DNA from: Lutispora sp.
GTDB taxonomy: Bacteria; Bacillota; Clostridia; Lutisporales; Lutisporaceae
Assembly: GCA_028709965.1 (NCBI GenBank)
Contig: JAQUTA010000008.1
Span: forward strand, 1-40,757
Direction: 5' to 3'
Length of the DNA stretch: 40,757 nt
Position numbers and translations under genes: made by a program. Position 1 is the first letter of the stretch; each line of letters opens with the position of its first letter. Of this stretch, positions 22,679 through 31,195 are shown in pieces. The notes beneath the pieces are model-generated. The model was not told where the DNA came from. It saw only the letters and a program-made list of their open reading frames with translations, and ran no database searches.

Positions 22679-23950
22679 GTGAGAATATTAAGAATAGGTT
22701 CTCGTGGCACAGATGTAAAAGAAGTTCAATCCTTGCTACAAAGATTAGGATATTATACAAGCTCCATTGATGGCATATTCGGATTTGGCACAGCAAATGC
22801 AGTAATTGCATTCCAAAGAGCACATGGTCTTACTCCGGACGGCATAGTAGGACCCATGACTTTCAGTGTAATGGAACCCTTGCTTATGGGATATTCAATA
22901 TATACTATCAGACCCGGTGATACTTTATACCGAATTGCACTTAATTTTGGAACCAGTGTTGCTAGGATAATAGCTGCAAATCCGGGTATAATTCCTGAAA
23001 GTTTACAAATAGGGAGAAAGATAATTGTGCCATGGCTTGATACTGTGGATACTCGTATTGATTATACCTATGAGATACTTGAGAGAGATATAACAGGCTT
23101 GAAGAGAATATATCCTTTTTTAGAGACCGGATCAGCAGGAAAGAGCGTTCTTGGCAAAAATCTATATTATATTAAATTAGGTATAGGTTCAAACAGAGTA
23201 TTTTATAACGGAGCTCATCATGCTCTTGAATGGGTTACCACTCCAGTACTCATGAAGTTTGTTGAGAATTACGGCAAGGCTTACGCGGAAGGTCGCTCCA
23301 TAAGAGGTTATGATATAAGAAGGCTGTTTGAAAGAAGTACTATATATATCCTGCCCATGGTTAACCCTGATGGAGTAGATCTAGTATTGAATGGACTACA
23401 GAGGGATAACCCATATTATAGTCAATTGCTTCAGTGGAACAGAACAGGAAGACCTTTTTCACAAGTTTGGCAGGCAAATATCAGAGGTGTAGATCTTAAT
23501 CACAACTATGATGCAGCATGGGAAGAATCAAAAGCCGCAGAGGCACAGTATGGAATCACAGGTCCCGGTCCTACCAGATATTCAGGCACAGAGCCCCTCT
23601 CTGAGCCGGAAACCAGAGCAGTAGTTGATTTAACCAATCAGATTGATCCAAGGCTTGTTTTGGCATATCACAGCCAAGGAGAAGTGATATATTGGAACTT
23701 CATGAATCTAGCTCCGCCGGAAGCTGAGAGAATTGGTCAGGCTTTGTCCAGAGCCAGCGGCTATGCGCTGGATCAAACCTATGGCATAGCATCCTATGCA
23801 GGTTATAAGGATTGGTTTATACAGTATTACAGAAGACCCGGATATACAGTGGAAGTAGGACGCGGCACAAATCCATTGCCTATTTCTCAATTTCCAACAA
23901 TATATCGGGACAATGAAGGCTTATTGCTTTTGGCAGCAGTAATAATGTAA
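22679..23950 (+). CDS. Gamma-D-glutamyl-L-diamino acid endopeptidase I-like M14 metallopeptidase
   Basis: A 423-residue zinc carboxypeptidase-fold enzyme. Residues 1-70 are a peptidoglycan-binding domain (LRIGSRGTDVKEVQSLLQRL and GIFGFGTANAVIAFQ). Residues 76-120 are a LysM domain (IRPGDTLYRIALNFGTS). The M14 domain runs from about 130: HHALE gives the first zinc pair, NPDG and GVDLNHNYD follow, SQGEVIYW contains no zinc ligand but AYHSQ carries the third histidine, and YTVEVGRG supplies the catalytic Glu. There is no signal peptide. The same layout occurs in endopeptidase I of Bacillus sphaericus, which cuts spore peptidoglycan stems. A spore role fits the spoVA-bearing genome. GTG 22679 has GAGGAGGTGAT just upstream. 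Confidence 0.9.
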   Translation: MRILRIGSRGTDVKEVQSLLQRLGYYTSSIDGIFGFGTANAVIAFQRAHGLTPDGIVGPMTFSVMEPLLMGYSIYTIRPGDTLYRIALNFGTSVARIIAANPGIIPESLQIGRKIIVPWLDTVDTRIDYTYEILERDITGLKRIYPFLETGSAGKSVLGKNLYYIKLGIGSNRVFYNGAHHALEWVTTPVLMKFVENYGKAYAEGRSIRGYDIRRLFERSTIYILPMVNPDGVDLVLNGLQRDNPYYSQLLQWNRTGRPFSQVWQANIRGVDLNHNYDAAWEESKAAEAQYGITGPGPTRYSGTEPLSEPETRAVVDLTNQIDPRLVLAYHSQGEVIYWNFMNLAPPEAERIGQALSRASGYALDQTYGIASYAGYKDWFIQYYRRPGYTVEVGRGTNPLPISQFPTIYRDNEGLLLLAAVIM

Positions 23951-23977
23951 AAACCGTTGGTGCATCCAACGGTTTTT
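23951..23977 (+). terminator. Terminator after the M14 peptidase
   Basis: AAACCGTTGG (23951-23960), loop TGCAT, CCAACGGTTT (23966-23975), then T. A perfect 10-bp stem starting right after the stop codon. Confidence 0.92.
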
Positions 23978-24071
23978 GCATAATAATACTATAAATTGTG
24001 ATACTCATGTTATATAATGTGTATATGCTAGACAGGTATTATTGCTATAGAATCAGAAGGGAGAAGAACAA

Positions 24072-24917
24072 ATGAGAGAAATAAATGTTGACATAATTAC
24101 AAATGTTGTAGAAAAATTATGCATAGATTCTAACTATTATCTTCCTCATGACGTAAAGGAAGCATTACAAGATGCAGTAGCAAAAGAAGAATCTCCTTTA
24201 GGAAAGGATATATTGCTAGATATACTAAAAAATCAGGAAATTGCACGATCTAAACATGTTCCAATCTGCCAGGATACAGGATTAGCAGTAATATTTTTAG
24301 AATTAGGTCAAGAGGTAAGGCTTGTAGGAGGAGATCTCAATGAAGCTATTAATGAAGGGGTAAGACGGGGATATAAAAATGGATATTTACGAAAATCCTG
24401 TGTTGAGGTCCCATTTTCATCAAGAAAAAACACAGGGGATAATACTCCGGCAATAATTCATACTACAATTGTAAAAGGGGATAAGGTTAAAATCATAATG
24501 GCTCCCAAGGGTGGCGGAAGCGAAAACATGAGCGCTTTGGCTATGCTCAAGCCTTCCGATGGAGTAGAAGGTATAAAAAAGTTTGTGCGAGACACCGTAG
24601 ATAAAGCGGGATCAAATCCATGCCCCCCAATTATTGTAGGAATAGGCATAGGCGGGACAATAGAAAAGACAACTTTAATAGCTAAGAGAGCACTTTTGCG
24701 CACAATAGGAGAACATAATCCAAATCCTGAGGTGTCCAAGCTTGAAAAAGAGCTGCTTGAGGAAATTAACAATTTAGGAATTGGACCTCAAGGCTTTGGA
24801 GGAAGGATGACTGCTTTGGCAGTGCATGTTGAAACCTTTCCCGCGCACATAGCTAGTATGCCCGTAGCTGTGAATATACAATGCCATGCCGCAAGACATA
24901 GGGAGGCAGTAATATGA
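24072..24917 (+). CDS. Fumarate hydratase class I, alpha subunit
   Basis: The N-terminal catalytic half of the two-subunit, oxygen-sensitive [4Fe-4S] fumarase/tartrate dehydratase family. The 281 residues match the split alpha subunit. Family marks include VPICQDTGLAVIFLE (about residues 63-77, with a cluster cysteine), NTGDNTPAIIH, APKGGGSENMSAL, and GIGIGGTIEKTTLIAKRALLR. CHAARH lies near the C-terminus. It overlaps the beta subunit gene by 4 nt (ATGA). Malic enzyme follows, so fumarate-malate-pyruvate interconversion is the likely use. L-tartrate as substrate cannot be excluded by sequence. ATG 24072 follows AAGGGAG. Confidence 0.95.
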   Translation: MREINVDIITNVVEKLCIDSNYYLPHDVKEALQDAVAKEESPLGKDILLDILKNQEIARSKHVPICQDTGLAVIFLELGQEVRLVGGDLNEAINEGVRRGYKNGYLRKSCVEVPFSSRKNTGDNTPAIIHTTIVKGDKVKIIMAPKGGGSENMSALAMLKPSDGVEGIKKFVRDTVDKAGSNPCPPIIVGIGIGGTIEKTTLIAKRALLRTIGEHNPNPEVSKLEKELLEEINNLGIGPQGFGGRMTALAVHVETFPAHIASMPVAVNIQCHAARHREAVI

Positions 24918-25462
24918 TTAAGTCTATTAATACACCTTTGACAGATGATATAGTTGAAGATTTAAACGTTGGCGACAGAGTCCTGCTAAACGGCATTATA
25001 TATACGGGTCGCGATGCTGCTCATAAGAGATTGGTTGAAATTATAAATAAGGGTGAAGAACTTCCCGTGGATCTGAAAGGTCAAATCATATATTACGTAG
25101 GTCCTTGCCCGGCCAAACCCGGATGGATTATAGGCTCTGCTGGACCGACCACAAGCGGAAGAATGGATGTTTATACAAATACTTTATTAGATAAGGGCTT
25201 AAAGGGTATGATAGGAAAAGGTCAGCGCAGGGAAGATGTGGTAGACTCCATGATGAAGAATAAAGCTGTATATTTTGCGGCGATTGGTGGCGCCGGAGCA
25301 CTTTTGGCGGAAGCAGTAAAAGAAGCCCAAATCATAGCCTTTCCAGAATTAGGACCGGAAGCTATATATAAATTAAAAGTTGAGAATTTCCCTGTTACTG
25401 TTGCAATAGATACTAAAGGAAGAGATTTATACAAAACAGGCAGAGATAAATATAAAAGATAA
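24914..25462 (+). CDS. Fumarate hydratase class I, beta subunit
   Basis: The C-terminal half of the split class I fumarase. At 182 residues it is a normal length. It has GDRVLLNGIIYTGRDAAHKR near residue 20, YYVGPCPAKPGWIIGSAGPTTSGRMD (about 57-82) and AIGGAGALLAE in the middle. It forms a heterodimer (or dimer of heterodimers) with the alpha subunit, which carries the iron-sulfur cluster. Its start overlaps the alpha stop, so translation is coupled. Malic enzyme begins 15 nt after the stop. Confidence 0.95.
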   Translation: MIKSINTPLTDDIVEDLNVGDRVLLNGIIYTGRDAAHKRLVEIINKGEELPVDLKGQIIYYVGPCPAKPGWIIGSAGPTTSGRMDVYTNTLLDKGLKGMIGKGQRREDVVDSMMKNKAVYFAAIGGAGALLAEAVKEAQIIAFPELGPEAIYKLKVENFPVTVAIDTKGRDLYKTGRDKYKR

Positions 25463-25477
25463 GGTAGGTAAAAATAT

Positions 25478-26674
25478 ATGTCCATAAGAGAAGAAGCATT
25501 AAAACTCCATAGAGATAATAAAGGCAAACTGGAAATGAAAAGCAAGGTTTCCATAAAGGATAAGGAAGCCTTGAGCTTGGCTTATACCCCGGGAGTGGCC
25601 GAACCTTGCAAAGAAATACATAAGAATATAGATACAGTATATGAATATACCTCAAAAGGTAATATGGTGGCAATCGTGTCCGACGGCACTGCAGTTCTTG
25701 GCTTGGGAGATATAGGTCCCCATGCAGCTCTTCCTGTAATGGAGGGAAAGGCAGCATTATTCAAAGAGTTTGGAGGAGTGGATGCATTTCCTATATGTCT
25801 TAACACTACTAATGTTGATGAGATTGTTAATACAGTGCTGCAAATAGAACCTGCTTTTGGCGGGATAAACTTGGAAGATATCTCAGCTCCAAGATGCTTT
25901 GAGATCGAAAGAAAGCTGAAAGAAAAGATGTCAATTCCTGTATTTCATGACGATCAGCATGGGACTGCTATCGTTGTATTAGCAGCTCTTATAAATGCTT
26001 TGAGAATAAGTAAGAAGGAAATGAAAGATATAGTGGTCGTAATAAATGGCACTGGGGCTGCCGGCATTGCTATTGCTAAAATAATATTAAATGTTGGAGT
26101 GAGCGACTTGCTCCTCTGTGACAGAAGCGGTATTGTATATAAAGGAAGACAAAATGGAATGAACTGGGCAAAAGAAGAGATTGCAGAAGTCACCAATAAA
26201 GATATAAAATCAGGAAAGCTTGCAGATGCTCTTGTTGATGCAGACGTATTCATTGGAGTCTCATCAGCCAATATTGTTACTGAAGAAATGGTGAGATTCA
26301 TGAATAAGGATGCCATAATATTTGCCATGGCGAATCCGATGCCCGAAATCGACCCTGAATTAGCTAAAAAGGCAGGAGCTAGAATAGTTGGAACAGGAAG
26401 ATCTGATTATCCCAATCAGGTCAATAACGTTTTAGTATTTCCCGGAATATTTAAAGGAGCATTTGACGTAAGAGCAAATTGCATCAACGAAGAAATGAAG
26501 ATAGCAGCGGCCAATGCACTGGCAGGGCTAATAGAAGATGATGAAATTAGTGAAGACTATATAATTCCCAAACCTTTCGACAAAAGAGTTATAACTGCAG
26601 TAGCAAAAGCAGTAGCGCAGGCTGCAGATGATACGGGGGTCGCAAGGTTGAATAGAAGCAAAGTGGAGGAATAG
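25478..26674 (+). CDS. NAD-dependent malic enzyme
   Basis: Oxidative decarboxylation of malate to pyruvate and CO2 with reduction of NAD(P). The 398 residues fit the short bacterial single-domain enzyme without a phosphotransacetylase tail. Motifs are SLAYTPGVAEPC (about residues 28-39), GLGDIGPHAALPVMEGKA with the catalytic lysine, VFHDDQHGTAIV (about 154-165, metal ligands), and the nucleotide site VVINGTGAAGIAIAKI. It directly follows the fumarase genes, and together these convert fumarate to pyruvate. AAGGTAGG precedes ATG 25478. aroD starts 2 nt after the stop. Confidence 0.95.
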   Translation: MSIREEALKLHRDNKGKLEMKSKVSIKDKEALSLAYTPGVAEPCKEIHKNIDTVYEYTSKGNMVAIVSDGTAVLGLGDIGPHAALPVMEGKAALFKEFGGVDAFPICLNTTNVDEIVNTVLQIEPAFGGINLEDISAPRCFEIERKLKEKMSIPVFHDDQHGTAIVVLAALINALRISKKEMKDIVVVINGTGAAGIAIAKIILNVGVSDLLLCDRSGIVYKGRQNGMNWAKEEIAEVTNKDIKSGKLADALVDADVFIGVSSANIVTEEMVRFMNKDAIIFAMANPMPEIDPELAKKAGARIVGTGRSDYPNQVNNVLVFPGIFKGAFDVRANCINEEMKIAAANALAGLIEDDEISEDYIIPKPFDKRVITAVAKAVAQAADDTGVARLNRSKVEE

Positions 26675-26676
26675 GC

Positions 26677-27444
26677 ATGCGATTAGGAGCCTCAAAACCA
26701 ATTACGCTAAAAAATAAAATACTGGGAGGCGATAAGCCTCTTATTTGTGTACCTCTGGTATCTGTTGATGAAATATCACTGAGAAGTGAAATTGATAAAG
26801 TGATAGGATTATCTCCAGATGTAATTGAATGGCGCGCCGACTATTTTGAGGACTATATGAGCTTTTCTAAAGTTAACAATATACTAGAAATCCTAAAAAC
26901 AAAATGCGAAGATATTCCCATAATATTTACTTGCAGGAGCCATTTTGAAGGCGGATATATGAAAATTGGAGATGAAGCAAGGCTAGAGCTTTTTGAGAAT
27001 GCTATAGCAACTGGCAATATTGATGCTATTGATTTAGAATTAGCTTTTGGCAGCGAGAAAATCAATTATATAAAATCCCAAACAGTAAAAAACGGAGTAA
27101 GATTAATATTGTCCTACCACAATTTTACGGAAACACCCTCAGAAGAATTTATGATAGAAAAAATAAAGAATGAGATTTTTAGTGGTGCAGATATTGCTAA
27201 AGTTGCGGTTATGCCAAATAATCAAGGGGATGTATTGAAGCTTCTGAATGCAACCTATAGAGCAAGAATGAGAGTTACAAACCCGCTTATTACTATTTCT
27301 ATGGACTCCCTAGGTATAATTTCCCGCTTGGCAGGATGGATGTTTGGATCAGATATGACTTTTACAGCAGGAGATAAGGCATCAGCACCTGGTCAAGTGT
27401 CCATAGGGGAAATGAGGATGTATATAGATAGGATTATGGGATAG
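26677..27444 (+). CDS. aroD: 3-dehydroquinate dehydratase, type I
   Basis: Third step of the shikimate pathway: dehydration of 3-dehydroquinate through a Schiff base. At 255 residues it has the usual type I length. Visible marks are DVIEWRADYFED (about residues 48-59), IFTCRSHFEGG, the catalytic histidine in LSYHNF (about 145-150), the Schiff-base lysine in GADIAKVAVMP (about 169-179), and the C-terminal SAPGQVSIGEM. It sits 2 nt after malic enzyme and has GGAGG upstream, so it belongs to the fumarase-malic enzyme transcript although the pathways are unrelated. No other aro gene is nearby. Confidence 0.95.
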   Translation: MRLGASKPITLKNKILGGDKPLICVPLVSVDEISLRSEIDKVIGLSPDVIEWRADYFEDYMSFSKVNNILEILKTKCEDIPIIFTCRSHFEGGYMKIGDEARLELFENAIATGNIDAIDLELAFGSEKINYIKSQTVKNGVRLILSYHNFTETPSEEFMIEKIKNEIFSGADIAKVAVMPNNQGDVLKLLNATYRARMRVTNPLITISMDSLGIISRLAGWMFGSDMTFTAGDKASAPGQVSIGEMRMYIDRIMG

Positions 27445-27454
27445 ATATAGGAAA

Positions 27455-27509
27455 AAAGTTATATTTTTATAATAATCTATGTAACTTTCTACTGGTTTTG
27501 GTGTATAAT
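27455..27509 (+). promoter_or_regulatory. Weak hairpin and -10-like element between aroD and cdaA
   Basis: AAAGTTATAT (27455-27464) pairs with ATGTAACTTT (27479-27488) with one G-U pair. A long T-tract is missing, so it would be a weak terminator. A perfect TATAAT follows at 27504-27509, without a good -35. It may start the cdaA-cdaR transcript. Confidence 0.4.
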
Positions 27510-27547
27510 TAATATGAAAAATATTGCACGGCAGGAGAGGTGAGGAC

Positions 27548-28366
27548 ATGAATGAATTTAAAGAGCTGCTGCCCTATCTGAGGCTTTGGAGTACCTATTT
27601 GGATATAGGAATCGTAGCCTTCATAATATATAAACTCATGCAGCTTATAAAGGAGACTAGGGCAGAGCAGCTCATAAAGGGAATTATTATTTTGATTGTT
27701 ATTACTAAACTAAGTGATGTGATGCAGCTGCATACCATGTATTGGCTGCTCAAAAATGCCATGACAGTTGGAGTTATTGCTATACTTATCATATTTCAGC
27801 CAGAGCTGAGAAGAGCCCTGGAACACATAGGAAGAGGCAAATTTTTTGCTAAAAATGAGCTTCATGAAAAGGAATTGGAAAGCATGCTGGAGGAAATTAT
27901 CGTAGCAGTAAGCGATCTTTCCAAAAATAGAACGGGAGCAATAATCGCCGTTGAGCAGGATACAGGACTCAATGAATACATTGAAACCGGTGTAAGAATT
28001 GATGGAGTGATTTCTGCCGGACTTTTGATAAATATATTTGAGCCAAATACTCCTCTCCACGATGGTGCAGTTATTATAAGAAAAAATAGAATAGCTGCTG
28101 CAGGGTGTTTTTTGCCTCTTACAGAAAGTCAGAATCTCAGCAAGCAGCTGGGAACAAGACATAGAGCTGCATTGGGACTCACAGAAATATCAGACAGCCT
28201 TGTTGTAATAGTATCAGAAGAAACGGGAGTCATATCCTTTGCCAGAGAAGGCAAGCTTTCTCGATACCTTGACACCAAGTCTTTAAAAGAAATTCTCAAA
28301 AACAATTATATAAAAATTGAATCCAAGCAACCCGTCTGGTCGAAATGGGGTGTAAAAAATGAATAA
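27548..28366 (+). CDS. cdaA: Diadenylate cyclase CdaA
   Basis: Makes c-di-AMP from two ATP at the membrane; the signal controls potassium and osmolyte uptake and wall homeostasis. The protein has 273 residues, the usual length. Three hydrophobic segments (about residues 12-30, 40-55 and 62-80) precede the DAC domain. The domain carries LHDGAVIIR (DGA motif) and the RHR motif in LGTRHRAALG. ATG 27548 is chosen because GGAGAGGTGAGG lies just upstream; an in-frame start at 27524 would read through that ribosome site. The last 8 nt overlap cdaR, its regulator. Confidence 0.95.
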   Translation: MNEFKELLPYLRLWSTYLDIGIVAFIIYKLMQLIKETRAEQLIKGIIILIVITKLSDVMQLHTMYWLLKNAMTVGVIAILIIFQPELRRALEHIGRGKFFAKNELHEKELESMLEEIIVAVSDLSKNRTGAIIAVEQDTGLNEYIETGVRIDGVISAGLLINIFEPNTPLHDGAVIIRKNRIAAAGCFLPLTESQNLSKQLGTRHRAALGLTEISDSLVVIVSEETGVISFAREGKLSRYLDTKSLKEILKNNYIKIESKQPVWSKWGVKNE

Positions 28367-29564
28367 CTTATTAGACAAAAAGATCACAGCCAAAATATTA
28401 TCAGTGCTTTTAGCTACTATGTTTTGGATTTATGTAATTACAGAGCAAAACCCTGTGGTTTATAAGGACATCGCCTTGCCTGTAAAACTTGTGAATGTTG
28501 AATCTCTTGCAACAAATAACATCACAATGATGAATAAGAATGATTATAAAATTTCATTAAAGTTAAAAGGAAACAAAAATACATTGGATAGAATAAATAA
28601 TTCTACCATAACCGCTACAGCAGACCTTAGGGATCAAAAAACTAAGGGAGAGTTTTTAGTACCGGTTCAAATAAGCGGAGTTCCTTCGGGCGTAGATATT
28701 ATCTCTATGTCTTCAGGCTCAATCAAGGTGAATATGGATAATGTCATCTCTATAACGATGCCGGTGATTATAAAGGTTACAGGAAATCCACTGCAGGGCA
28801 TGGCAGCCATGACTCCTGCCGTGTCACCAACTGAGGTAACTATTAGAGGTGCTGAAACCTTGGTAAATCTTATTAAAACTGCTGTAGTTGATTTGGATAT
28901 AAGCAGTTTTTCAACAGAGGTAAAGAAGAATATAATGGTTCAGATCCAAGATGGTGATGGAAAAGCAGTTGAAGATGTAGAAGTTTATCCCAAATCAGTA
29001 GACGTGAGAATACCCATAGAATACACCAAGATTGTACTTTTGGATCCTGATTTTGTTGTGAAGCCTGCACCAGGTTACATAGTTACCGGTGTTTCGGTGA
29101 ATCCTAAAGAAATTCACATTACAGGTAAAAAAGAGCTGCTAGATACCTTGACCTCAGTTAAAACGGAGAGGATAGAGCTATCTGATGCCAAGGCTTTTGT
29201 AGATCAAGAGGTAGCTTTAATACTTCCACCGGGTGTAGAATTAGCAAATAAATCTGAAATAATCAGGCTCAATGCAAATATTGAAAAAATAATTGAAAAA
29301 CCCATTGAAACAAATAATATTTCCATTAGGAATCTTTCGGATGACCTTGATGCTGAAGTTCAGCAAACCTTGATTGGAGCATTTGTGAGAGGTCCTGAGA
29401 GCATAGTAAATGCTTGGGATATAAACAAGGCTTTTTATATTGAGGCCTTGGGCTTGGACGAAGGAACACACACACTTCAAATCTTTTATGATAAGCCGGA
29501 AGAATTAGAAGTAATGGGTGTAAATCCAAATGTGGTAAATATAACTATAAAGAAAAAGGAGTAG
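28359..29564 (+). CDS. cdaR: CdaA regulator, YbbR-domain protein
   Basis: A 401-residue single-pass membrane protein. The N-terminal anchor (KILSVLLATMFWIYVITE, about residues 11-28) is followed by four YbbR repeats outside the membrane, recognisable by recurrent VxV-x-G-N/VxI-x-G-like beta patterns such as VNVKGNxxxG-type text (KVTGNPLQGM and VTGVSVNPKEIHITGKKE). In Bacillus and Staphylococcus CdaR binds and modulates CdaA. It overlaps cdaA by 8 nt. The gene that normally follows, glmM, is absent here and an FAD dehydrogenase occupies that place. Confidence 0.92.
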   Translation: MNNLLDKKITAKILSVLLATMFWIYVITEQNPVVYKDIALPVKLVNVESLATNNITMMNKNDYKISLKLKGNKNTLDRINNSTITATADLRDQKTKGEFLVPVQISGVPSGVDIISMSSGSIKVNMDNVISITMPVIIKVTGNPLQGMAAMTPAVSPTEVTIRGAETLVNLIKTAVVDLDISSFSTEVKKNIMVQIQDGDGKAVEDVEVYPKSVDVRIPIEYTKIVLLDPDFVVKPAPGYIVTGVSVNPKEIHITGKKELLDTLTSVKTERIELSDAKAFVDQEVALILPPGVELANKSEIIRLNANIEKIIEKPIETNNISIRNLSDDLDAEVQQTLIGAFVRGPESIVNAWDINKAFYIEALGLDEGTHTLQIFYDKPEELEVMGVNPNVVNITIKKKE

Positions 29565-29573
29565 AAAAAATTA

Positions 29574-31178
29574 ATGCTTCTTGAAGTGAAGGATTTGAAA
29601 TTGCATATAGATGAAGCAGAAGAAGAACTATTAAAAGCAATAGAAAAAAAACTCAGAATTGGATCTCAAAACGTAAAAGAATATAGAATATTAAAGAAGT
29701 CAATCGATGCAAGAAAGAAAGGAAGCATATATTTTTTATATAATGTTTCTGTAGAGCTTGACGATTGTAGAAATTATGAAAAACTTATAAATAACAAGGA
29801 CATATTGGAACATCAAGAGTTTCAGTATGTCACAACTTATTTTGGTGAAGAGAAGCTGGAGGGCAGGCCGGTGATAATAGGCTCCGGTCCAGCCGGTCTC
29901 TTTGCAGCTTTGATTTTAGCCCAAGGAGGGTATAGACCTCTTATCCTTGAGCGAGGAGCAGATGTGGATAGCCGTACCAATGATATTGAAGCTTTCATGT
30001 CAGATGGAATTTTCTCCGAGAGATCCAATATACAATTTGGAGAAGGGGGAGCAGGTGCCTTTTCTGATGGAAAGCTTACTACCAGGATCAAGGATATCAG
30101 AATAAAGCTAGTACTAAGCAGCTTCGTTGATTTTGGGGCACCAAAAGAAATACTCTATGAATATAAGCCTCATATCGGCACAGATATTTTGAAAACTGTA
30201 ATAAAGAATATGAGGAATTTCATAGTAGGTTTGGGTGGAGAATTCAGGTTCAACAGTTTTGTAGATGAAATTATTGAGAGAGATGGCAAAGCTGTAGGTG
30301 TCCATGTAAAGGATTTAGGGAATATCAGCTCCAATGCAATAATAGGAGCCATAGGACACAGTGCAAGAGATACGTATGAAATGCTATTTGATAAAGGTCT
30401 CTCCATGGAACCAAAGCCAATGGCTATAGGGGTTAGGGTTGAGCATTTGCAAGAGATGATAAATAAAGCTCAATATGGAAGTTTCGCGGGGCACCCAAGG
30501 CTTGGCGCCGCAGACTATATGCTGACCCACAGGAGTGAAAGCACGGGCAGATCTGCATATACATTTTGCATGTGCCCGGGGGGCTATGTAGTGCCTGCGG
30601 CTTCAGAAAAAGAAAGACTGGTAGTGAATGGCATGAGCTTTCATGACAGAGCTGGAGAAAATGCTAACAGCGCCATAGTTGTGGGTATTTATCCTGAGGA
30701 TTTTGGGGATAACCACCCTCTATCAGGTATTAGTTTCCAAAGATTATGGGAAGAGAAAGCCTACAATTTGGGTGGAGGAGGATATACGGCTCCTGTTCAA
30801 TTGGTTGGAGATTTTTTGTGCGATAAACCTTCAAAAGGTTTTGAAGCAGTTAAACCAACCTATAGACCTGGAGTGGAGCTGGTTGAGCTGAAGAATTGTC
30901 TGCCAGGCTTTGTGACCACGGCGCTTAAGGAAGCAATCATAAGCTTGGATAATAAGCTTAAGGGTTTTGCTCAACCGGAAGGTATATTGACAGCAATAGA
31001 AACAAGAACTTCATCACCTGTAAGACTTCTCAGAGGAACAACTATGGAGAGTGAGAGCCTGAAGAACTTTTATCCTGCCGGTGAAGGTGCCGGCTATGCT
31101 GGAGGTATAATGAGCTCAGCTGTGGATGGAATTAAAGTTGCGGAAGCCATAATGAAACGATTCAAACCTTTGGATTAA
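29574..31178 (+). CDS. FAD-dependent dehydrogenase of the COG2509 type
   Basis: A 534-residue flavoprotein. The first 90 residues form a small alpha/beta domain found in this family (starting MLLEVKDLKLHIDEAEEEL). The FAD-binding Rossmann motif IIGSGPAGLFAALILAQGG is at about 101-119, followed by the glutamate of LILERG. QFGEGGAGAFSDGKLTTR is a family mark, and the C-terminal FAD contact is YPAGEGAGYAGGIMSSAVDG. The substrate of this family is not known to me. It starts 9 nt after cdaR behind AAAAGGAG, with rather long spacing. The next gene, a sigma-54 activator, begins 17 nt after its stop, so the activator may be transcribed from here. Confidence 0.9.
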   Translation: MLLEVKDLKLHIDEAEEELLKAIEKKLRIGSQNVKEYRILKKSIDARKKGSIYFLYNVSVELDDCRNYEKLINNKDILEHQEFQYVTTYFGEEKLEGRPVIIGSGPAGLFAALILAQGGYRPLILERGADVDSRTNDIEAFMSDGIFSERSNIQFGEGGAGAFSDGKLTTRIKDIRIKLVLSSFVDFGAPKEILYEYKPHIGTDILKTVIKNMRNFIVGLGGEFRFNSFVDEIIERDGKAVGVHVKDLGNISSNAIIGAIGHSARDTYEMLFDKGLSMEPKPMAIGVRVEHLQEMINKAQYGSFAGHPRLGAADYMLTHRSESTGRSAYTFCMCPGGYVVPAASEKERLVVNGMSFHDRAGENANSAIVVGIYPEDFGDNHPLSGISFQRLWEEKAYNLGGGGYTAPVQLVGDFLCDKPSKGFEAVKPTYRPGVELVELKNCLPGFVTTALKEAIISLDNKLKGFAQPEGILTAIETRTSSPVRLLRGTTMESESLKNFYPAGEGAGYAGGIMSSAVDGIKVAEAIMKRFKPLD

Positions 31179-31195
31179 GGGAAAGGTATGATGAA

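Noticed and set aside
24002-24071. Promoter before the fumarase operon (TATAAT at 24013)
   Set aside because: A perfect hexamer is present but no -35 at 16-18 nt and no extended -10; the region is very AT-rich, so I left it out of the features.
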